This document shows positions 57,993-64,000 of a stretch of 64,000 bases of DNA, one piece after another. Source of the DNA: Nioella ostreopsis (lineage in GTDB: Bacteria > Pseudomonadota > Alphaproteobacteria > Rhodobacterales > Rhodobacteraceae); contig NZ_RCIQ01000012.1 in assembly GCF_004000255.1 (NCBI RefSeq), positions 62,001-126,000 of the forward strand. The letters run 5' to 3'. Below the pieces are notes generated by a model. The model did no database searches. It worked only from the letters and a program-made list of their open reading frames with translations, and was not told the origin of the DNA. The position numbers and the translations under genes are program-made. The first letter of the stretch is position 1; each line of letters starts with the position of its first letter.

Positions 57993-60327
57993 CCGGGTCC
58001 GTGGCATCGACCCGGCGCTATTTGACCGAGGCTGGAGCCGAGTTTCGGGATCCTGGCAGGGGCTTTCCAAGGGCGCGCAGATGGTCCGGGCCGCGCGCGG
58101 CTACTCGCCAGCGATCTTCAAGGCCATTGCGAAAGGGGGCTGCCACACCGGGGCGCAGCTGCGTGCTCAGCTCACATATCTCACGACAAAGTCGAGCCAC
58201 ATCCTCGACAGTCGTGGCACACATGATGGCAAGAAGACCCTGTCCGAGGCCGAGATCGACCGGGTCGTACGCCGATTTGAGAACCAGTGGGGTGAGCGGC
58301 ACAGCCCCAAGCTCGGCCACACCTCGCATCTGCTGATGGCATTTCCCGTTGGCACCAGCGGTGAGGAGGTGCGCGCGATCACGGAATCCGTCTGCGAGAA
58401 GTTCTTTCAAGGTGAGGGGTCGCAATTCGACTATATTGCTGCAATACACCAAGATCGCGCGCATCCACATGCGCATATCGTTCTGAACCGCCGCAGCAAG
58501 GATGGCGAAATGTTCTTTCTCGGGAAGGATCATCACTTCAACTACGACGCCTTTCGCGAGGCGATGGTCGAGGCGGCCCAAGTTCATGGGATCCGCCTTG
58601 AGGCGACGCGTCGTCTGGATCGCGGCGTCACGACCTACCGCGCCGAGATCGATGAAATCTACAAGGCTCGCGACGAAGGTCGTCCCCCAGTCGAGCGCCA
58701 GAGAACCGGCGCTGACCTGGCGGCCGCTCTGGAAACCGTCAGGCACAACGCGTTGATCTACCGCGGGCTCGCGGCGGAGGCGTCACGCTCGAATTTCGAC
58801 GACGTGGCCGAAGCGCTCGAGAGGGCCAGCACCATCCTTGCCAGTGGCGGTCCGATTCAATCTGACGGAGCCATCTACATGTCCCAAGACGAAGCAGCGT
58901 TCGACACGCTGATCACCGAGTTTTCTCAGAACATTCGCCAGATCGAGGCGGCGATCGACAGGGCTCCGGCGACCGAGAGGCCGGTGATCGAGCGCAAGCT
59001 GACCGACGTTCTGGCCTCGGTCGCGCATTTGAACCCGCTCGGGGATCGCTCCGCCGCCCTGGTCGATGCCCCGTCCCGGGACGGCATCTATGCAAGGCCG
59101 AACTTAAGTGAAGATCACCTCGCGCGTCTTGACGATGGAGAGGTGGCACCAAAGCTGGCCGAGGCGTTGCAAGGCACGGGCATTGGCGCCGAGGCAGTGG
59201 TCGCGCGTCTGCGGGAAGGGGCTGGCAATGCCGCACTGGAACGCCAATGGCTGGCACAGGATCTGCAGGCGATTGCCAAAGAAGGTGACCTCGATCTGGA
59301 GAAACCTGCGGACCGGGAAGAAGCGCTGGACCGGCTGGAAGCCGTGCATGTTCGGTTGGGCGATGTCCTGACCGATGTACGCGTTCTGCGCGCGCCAACC
59401 GAGTTTGACGAGGTGGATGACGCTGAGCCAGCGCTTGGTGAGCGGTTGACGGCACCTGGGGGTGATCTCGGGAAGGACGGGCCCGACATTTTTGCCCCAT
59501 CGGAGCGGCAGGAGTTCAAAGCGCTTGTGGCGCAGTTCCGCCGGACGGATTTCGATCATCCGTTCTCCGACGATCCTTCCGTCCGGCGGGCGGGCGCCGT
59601 GGAGGTTGAAGAGGCCCGCGCCGCGTTCGACGCCTACGCGCAGAGATCCCCGCAACATGCCGAACTGGCGTCGATGGCCTGGGATCAGATGACCGACAGT
59701 CGAAAGCCGCCGCAATACGCGGTATTGGAACAGGACCGCACGCTTCATGCTGGCGACATGGACCTCGCCTTGCGGGATCCTTCGGATCATCTCGGTCCGA
59801 TCACGGAAGAGCTCCGCACCCTCGCCCGCTATCGCACGGAGATGCCGGATGACGAATTCGGGCAGGCCGTTAGGGGCGAAATCAACCACCTTCGTTCGCT
59901 CGGCGCGTCGCGTGCCTATATCAGCGAGCGCAGCCTCATTATCGAGGACCAGGCGCGACAAGACTACGCCGAGCGCCGGTATCTGGAAGAGACCGCGCCA
60001 ACGGTCATGGCCTTTGTGCAAAACGCCGACGCCGGGGATCCGATATCCGAGGCAGAGCGACATGACATCGTCCGGCAGGTCAACGAACGGCTAAGCCCCG
60101 ACGCAATCGACGCACTGCAGGCCGGTAACGCGGACGTCCTGGACAAATTCACCGAGGATCCGCTGCGACAGCTGGAACTCGCCAAGACCTATCTCCAGAG
60201 CAGCGAAGTCACTGCGCATGGCCCGGCCATGGAGCGCGTTCTCGATGCGTTGGCGGAAGAACATATAGAGGCGCAGCGCGCACGCCACGCTGCGGCAGAT
60301 GGCGAAAAGGGGATCACCCATGGATAA
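57979..60327 (+). CDS. VirD2/MOBP-type relaxase
   Basis: 782 residues from the ATG at 57979 (ATG at 57973 possible). The N-terminal 300 residues hold the relaxase: Y-L-T-T-K-S-S-H near 66, H-L-L-M-A-F-P near 117 and the metal motif H-P-H-A-H-I-V-L-N-R-R near 163. The catalytic tyrosine was not pinned down; candidates lie in A-R-G-Y-S-P near 40 and the Y of Q-L-T-Y-L. A long acidic helical C-terminus (300-782) may carry the translocation signal and bind partners. It nicks oriT and pilots the strand through the channel. Confidence 0.88.
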   Translation: MARSDRVRGIDPALFDRGWSRVSGSWQGLSKGAQMVRAARGYSPAIFKAIAKGGCHTGAQLRAQLTYLTTKSSHILDSRGTHDGKKTLSEAEIDRVVRRFENQWGERHSPKLGHTSHLLMAFPVGTSGEEVRAITESVCEKFFQGEGSQFDYIAAIHQDRAHPHAHIVLNRRSKDGEMFFLGKDHHFNYDAFREAMVEAAQVHGIRLEATRRLDRGVTTYRAEIDEIYKARDEGRPPVERQRTGADLAAALETVRHNALIYRGLAAEASRSNFDDVAEALERASTILASGGPIQSDGAIYMSQDEAAFDTLITEFSQNIRQIEAAIDRAPATERPVIERKLTDVLASVAHLNPLGDRSAALVDAPSRDGIYARPNLSEDHLARLDDGEVAPKLAEALQGTGIGAEAVVARLREGAGNAALERQWLAQDLQAIAKEGDLDLEKPADREEALDRLEAVHVRLGDVLTDVRVLRAPTEFDEVDDAEPALGERLTAPGGDLGKDGPDIFAPSERQEFKALVAQFRRTDFDHPFSDDPSVRRAGAVEVEEARAAFDAYAQRSPQHAELASMAWDQMTDSRKPPQYAVLEQDRTLHAGDMDLALRDPSDHLGPITEELRTLARYRTEMPDDEFGQAVRGEINHLRSLGASRAYISERSLIIEDQARQDYAERRYLEETAPTVMAFVQNADAGDPISEAERHDIVRQVNERLSPDAIDALQAGNADVLDKFTEDPLRQLELAKTYLQSSEVTAHGPAMERVLDALAEEHIEAQRARHAAADGEKGITHG

Positions 60328-62275
60328 AGGCAAGATCGCCATCGGTGTGTTGAGCCTCGTGCTGGTCGGCCTCGCCATGGGCTATGTTGTGGCGACCGGC
60401 TTTGTCATGTTCCGCTATGGGCTTTCACCCACGCGTTTCGACGTCACTCTGCTCGCCCGCGAATATCGGGGTCTGTCTCAGTCTGCACCGAAAGACTTCC
60501 TCTGGGTGAACCTCATCCTTGGCGGCTTCGGCCTGGCATCGCTGATGCTGAGCGTCACGCTTCTGGGGGATGCATTGACTCGCTTCGGGACGACGCATTG
60601 GCAGACCCGCAGCGAGATGAAGAGGAACGGTTTCTTTGCCAAGCCCGGCGGCGGCTTCCTTTTGGGCAAGCTTGGCTCCCCGAAATCCAAACGCCCGTTC
60701 CTTGTCTCAAAAACCTTCCCCCACGCGCTGATCGTGGCGCCTACAGGCCGGGGCAAGGGCGTGGGGTTCGTGATCCCGAACCTGCTGACCTACAAGGGCT
60801 CGGCCGTGGTGCTCGACGTGAAAGGCGAGAACTTTCGCGAGACCTCGCGCTTTCGCGCCAGCATGGGGGACAAGGTTTTCCGCTTCGCGCCGACCGACTG
60901 GGACCGACCGACGCATCGCTACAACCCGCTTGCGCGCATCGCGGCCATGACCAATCCCGACCGACAGCAGATGGAGCTGAAACTCACCGCCAAGCTCTTC
61001 CTGCAAACCGACAATGAAAAGCTGAGCGGGCTTTTGGCCGGGGGTATCGACCTCTTCGTGGCAGCCGGTCTTCTGGCCTTCGAGCGCGGCGTGCCGACCA
61101 TCGGCGAGATCTATCGCATCACAGCCTCGGGGGGCGACAAGCAGAAGGAATATTTGAAGCGTTCTCAGGAGGTGAAGAACACCTCGGCCAAACTGATCTT
61201 CGAGCGTATGGCATCGACCAACAATGACACCCTCACGTCCTACCTGTCGCTCCTGATGACATCGGGTCTCGACACCTGGGACAACCGCGCGATCGACGCG
61301 GCCACCGCGACATCTGACTTTTCCTTCCGGGATATCCGCCGCCGCCCGCATGCGATCTATCTTGTGGTCGAATCCGAGCTGATCCGACCGCTGGCTCCGC
61401 TGATCCGCCTCTTCTTTTCCGACCTGATCGCCTCGCTGCAGGCGCAGGAACCCGGAGATGACGAGCCCTGGCCGGTGATGATCATGCTCGACGAGTTCGA
61501 CCGGCTCGGGAAAATGCCGATCGTCGCAGAAAGCATCAAGACCCTGCGTTCCTATGGCGGTAACCTCGCCATCGTCACCCAGACGATTCCTGCTTTGGAC
61601 GAAATCTATGGCGAGAACACTCGCAGGTCGCTTCAGGGCGGCGCCGGCGTGAAGCTCTACCTCACCCCATCCGAGCAGAAGACCATCGAGGAGTTGAGCC
61701 AGGCTGTCGGCAAGACCACCAAGCGCGTGGTGACCCGGTCCCGTGCTGTCGGTCGCAATCCCTTCGAGGGGCGCAGCGTCTCTGAGCGAACCGAGGATAC
61801 CCCGCTCCTGACAGAGGACCAAGCCCGGCGCATGGACCTCGATGAGGTGATCCTCGTGATCGACGCGCAGATGCCGATCCGGGCGCGGCGGATCAAGTAC
61901 TTCGAAGACCCCGCGCTGAAGGTGCTGCATGCGGGTCAGGTGGGAAGTTTCCCATATCCGGACGAGGATGGGCTGAGGCGGGATCGGCAGATGTCGGAGA
62001 CCCGCGAGACGTTGGAAAAGCTGAAGCAGGAGCTACAAGAGGTGCGGGCGGCAAATGTTGCATCGGAAGTCGGTTCGAACGCGCCGAACACACCGAAGAC
62101 TGAACCTGTCAACTCAGCGAAAGCCCGAGGCCGCGCAGCTCGTGCTGCTGCGAGCAGCGGTGGCCAGGGTCAGCTGTCGCTTGATATCGAGGGATTGGGG
62201 ATTATCAGCTCAGACCGGACAGCGTTGGCTTCGGCTGTTCTAACGACGAGGGCTATTATCGCGGAGCATGGGTGA
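60320..62275 (+). CDS. VirD4/TraG-type coupling protein
   Basis: 651 residues from the ATG at 60320, overlapping the relaxase gene by 8 bases. Two N-terminal membrane helices (5-27 and 58-82), Walker A A-P-T-G-R-G-K-G-V-G (about 141-150), Walker B M-I-M-L-D-E-F-D-R-L (about 386-395) and T-Q-T-I-P. The last 70 residues are charged and poorly ordered. It links relaxosome to a type IV secretion channel; no channel gene is in the window. Confidence 0.93.
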   Translation: MDKGKIAIGVLSLVLVGLAMGYVVATGFVMFRYGLSPTRFDVTLLAREYRGLSQSAPKDFLWVNLILGGFGLASLMLSVTLLGDALTRFGTTHWQTRSEMKRNGFFAKPGGGFLLGKLGSPKSKRPFLVSKTFPHALIVAPTGRGKGVGFVIPNLLTYKGSAVVLDVKGENFRETSRFRASMGDKVFRFAPTDWDRPTHRYNPLARIAAMTNPDRQQMELKLTAKLFLQTDNEKLSGLLAGGIDLFVAAGLLAFERGVPTIGEIYRITASGGDKQKEYLKRSQEVKNTSAKLIFERMASTNNDTLTSYLSLLMTSGLDTWDNRAIDAATATSDFSFRDIRRRPHAIYLVVESELIRPLAPLIRLFFSDLIASLQAQEPGDDEPWPVMIMLDEFDRLGKMPIVAESIKTLRSYGGNLAIVTQTIPALDEIYGENTRRSLQGGAGVKLYLTPSEQKTIEELSQAVGKTTKRVVTRSRAVGRNPFEGRSVSERTEDTPLLTEDQARRMDLDEVILVIDAQMPIRARRIKYFEDPALKVLHAGQVGSFPYPDEDGLRRDRQMSETRETLEKLKQELQEVRAANVASEVGSNAPNTPKTEPVNSAKARGRAARAAASSGGQGQLSLDIEGLGIISSDRTALASAVLTTRAIIAEHG

Positions 62276-62370
62276 GCGTGGGAGAACTCACTAAGCCCTT
62301 CTGCATCGGCGATTGGCCTTTTGCAGACGAACTGAAAGGTGAAGTCTTTCACCCGATTGGTGCAGGGTAG
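62272..62370 (+). pseudogene. Possible truncated next gene of the transfer operon
   Basis: A GTG overlapping the coupling-protein stop (GTGA) opens a 32-codon frame (S-V-G-E-L-T-K-P-F-C-I-G-D-W-P-F) ending in TAG. The overlap is typical of a coupled downstream gene, but the product is very short. It may be a cut-off start of a former transfer gene, with the breakpoint before the LacI locus, or chance. Confidence 0.3.
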
Positions 62371-62396
62371 GTGTTCGGAACGCCATGTGCATCCTA

Positions 62397-63500
62397 CTAA
62401 GCAGTTGATGTTCCGGGTGGAGGGGCAATCGAGCCGCGCGACAAGTAGCGCGGTCGCAACTTCAGGTTCCGCGCTCTGCCCTTGGCCCCCTTGATCCGTG
62501 CAATCAGCAGGGCCGTCGCCGCTTTGCCAAGACGCCTGCGCGGTTGGGCGATTGCATCGATACCGCTACCCACGAAGGCCATCCAGTCCAGATCGTCAAA
62601 GCAGACAAGTGATAGATCATCCGGTACGCTCAATCCGCACGCCACGATAGCCGCCATGGCCCCAGATGACATCAGCCCATCTGCGCAGAACAGCGCGGTT
62701 GGCCGGTCGGGGGTCTCAAGAAGCGCGCGCACCGATTGCTGCGCTGCCGATGCGGAATGCTCACCAACATGGACAATCAGCGCCGGGTCGATCTCAAGCT
62801 GCGCGTCACGATGCGCCGCAAGATAGCCTCCAAGACGCTGCCAGCTTGTCGAGACTGCGTTCAGATTGGTTCTGCCCCCCTGCCCTGCCGAGGCAAGGAA
62901 TTTGGGCAGATCTTGAGAAGCAGTGCGGCCCAATTCCGCCACGACACCTATGCGGCGATGACCTGCCCACAAAAGCCGGGCTACGCCATCGCGGGAGCTT
63001 TCGATATTCTCGACTGAGACACTGTCGATCTGAAGACCCGTCACCTTGCGGTCGATTAGCACCATCGGTATTCCGGCTGCAGCCGCCTCTTTGAGGTGAG
63101 GGGAGTCCATAACATCGCAGGGAGAGACGATGAGCCCGTCAACCTGATTCTCTCGCAGCAGTTTCGTGGCGGCAATCTCACGCGCAACCGTTTCATCACT
63201 GTTTGTGATCAACATGCTCATGCCGCGCGCTTCCACCCCATCCGATATGCCTCGCAATACGGCAGCATAGAATGGGCTCGAGATATCGCCGGCAATTACC
63301 CCGATGGTGCGGGTCTGACCGGTGATCAGACCGCGCGCCAGTTTGTTGGGCCGATAGCCTAGCTCGGAGGCAACAGCCTCAACCCGCTCTTTGGTTTTTG
63401 CACCTGCATAGCCGTAATTCCCGAGAACTCGGCTCGCTGTGGCGACGCTGACCCCGGCCTTGGCCGCAACCTCGACGATCGTTACTTTCGCTGCCTTCAT
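62397..63500 (-). CDS. LacI-family regulator
   Basis: 367 residues. N-terminal helix-turn-helix and hinge (V-T-I-V-E-V-A-A-K-A-G-V-S-V-A-T-A-S-R-V-L; Y-R-P-N-K-L-A-R-G-L), then a periplasmic-binding-protein-like sensor (I-G-V-I-A-G-D-I-S-S-P-F-Y; F-D-D-L-D-W near 305). It follows the ornithine cyclodeaminase-family gene on the same strand after 75 bases, so it probably controls a catabolic operon that extends beyond the window. Confidence 0.92.
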   Translation of the reverse strand: MKAAKVTIVEVAAKAGVSVATASRVLGNYGYAGAKTKERVEAVASELGYRPNKLARGLITGQTRTIGVIAGDISSPFYAAVLRGISDGVEARGMSMLITNSDETVAREIAATKLLRENQVDGLIVSPCDVMDSPHLKEAAAAGIPMVLIDRKVTGLQIDSVSVENIESSRDGVARLLWAGHRRIGVVAELGRTASQDLPKFLASAGQGGRTNLNAVSTSWQRLGGYLAAHRDAQLEIDPALIVHVGEHSASAAQQSVRALLETPDRPTALFCADGLMSSGAMAAIVACGLSVPDDLSLVCFDDLDWMAFVGSGIDAIAQPRRRLGKAATALLIARIKGAKGRARNLKLRPRYLSRGSIAPPPGTSTA

Positions 63501-63575
63501 GCGGTCCGATCCGTTTTGCTGCGCAGGCGTGGTAAACTACTCAGGCTCGCGCTCGCATCCCGCAACCCGTGCCGC

Positions 63576-64000
63576 CTATGGAAGACGTTCAGACAAGGCC
63601 ACGGCGGCAAAAAGGTCAAGATGGCCGCCGCCGACATTCTTGAACACCGTGATTTCCGAGTCCGACTGACGGCCTGGATGCGCGCCCCGGCAGAGTTGAT
63701 AGAGGTCTGCGCCGACGTCATCCCAGTTGATAACCCCGGCGGCCACGGGGCGGGCCAATTCGCCAGAGCCTTTCATCCCGTCCCGGCAATCGACAAAGAT
63801 CTGCCCGCGCGCCATTGCTTCGTCATCGGCCTCGCGCATGTCCGGCAAATAGGCACCGACCAAGTCGAGATGCGCCCCGGGTCTCAGAAGCGCCCCCCTG
63901 ATCAGCGGCTCGCGGGCCATCGTGACACAAGAGATGATATCGGCGTCGGCCACGGCTGCATCCAGGTCGCGCGTTGCCGCGATATCGACGCCTTGCGTAT
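63576..64000 (-). CDS. Ornithine cyclodeaminase/mu-crystallin family protein, C-terminal part
   Basis: The frame runs off the right edge; about 141 residues are visible. D-A-D-I-I-S-C-V-T, L-L-R-P-G-A-H-L-D-L-V-G-A-Y and I-T-V-F-K-N-V-G are typical of the NAD-binding half of this family, which comprises ornithine cyclodeaminases, imine/ketimine reductases and alanine dehydrogenase-like enzymes. The substrate cannot be assigned from this half. The internal GTG at 63953 is not a start. Confidence 0.85.
   Translation of the reverse strand, partial: TQGVDIAATRDLDAAVADADIISCVTMAREPLIRGALLRPGAHLDLVGAYLPDMREADDEAMARGQIFVDCRDGMKGSGELARPVAAGVINWDDVGADLYQLCRGAHPGRQSDSEITVFKNVGGGHLDLFAAVALSERLP

Overview
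The window reads as a GC-rich replicon of an alphaproteobacterium, most likely of the order Rhodobacterales. The pointers are an alphaproteobacterial repABC plasmid replication unit (repA-repB-repC with an antisense RNA and parS-like palindromes), a MOBP/VirD2-type relaxase with a VirD4-type coupling protein, and many short protein families typical of rhodobacteral plasmids. No rRNA, tRNA or CRISPR array was seen. No virB-type mating-pair genes are present, so any mating channel would lie outside the window.

Layout. 0-5 kb: the tail of a serine recombinase, a vapBC toxin-antitoxin pair and repABC. 5-31.9 kb: a block of plasmid maintenance and anti-restriction type genes (a large ParB-like protein, Ssb, DUF932, RadC, DUF6878, DUF6915, a methyltransferase/Strawberry-notch helicase fusion, a Toprim protein, DUF2493, WGR). 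Inserted in it are an ABC-3C-type three-gene conflict locus (8.6-11.6 kb), a LysR-controlled cassette of secreted NTF2-like proteins (13.0-15.6 kb), an IS481 element, an orphan DUF6088 antitoxin and an AbiE toxin-antitoxin pair. Five genes of this block are preceded by a similar GC-rich hairpin with a YGG triloop that ends 20-26 nt before the start codon.

32-49 kb: a metal homeostasis island. One MerR-family sensor of the Zn/Cd/Pb type (46.2 kb) appears to control three promoters of identical geometry (TTGAA-type -35, 19-bp spacer with a dyad). They lie before a P1B ATPase, before an eight-gene SCO/DsbB/DsbA/PCuAC/SCO/M23/DUF411 operon, and before a transglutaminase-CDF-methyltransferase operon. 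In the middle sits an MntR regulator divergent from an operon of a three-part diheme peroxidase and a Phn-type ABC importer. An IS256 element with 8-bp target duplication closes the island.

50.9-55.2 kb: an AraC-controlled flavoprotein/methyltransferase pair, a Fic protein with a palindrome over its own start site, and a small unknown gene. 55.4-62.3 kb: mobilisation region, with a VirC1-like ParA and a VirC2-like ribbon-helix-helix protein transcribed away from a repeat-rich presumptive oriT, and MobC, relaxase and coupling protein on the other side. 62.4-64 kb: a LacI regulator and the end of an ornithine cyclodeaminase-family gene, probably the start of a catabolic locus.

All family names are by recognition of motifs and overall protein character; no database search could be run.
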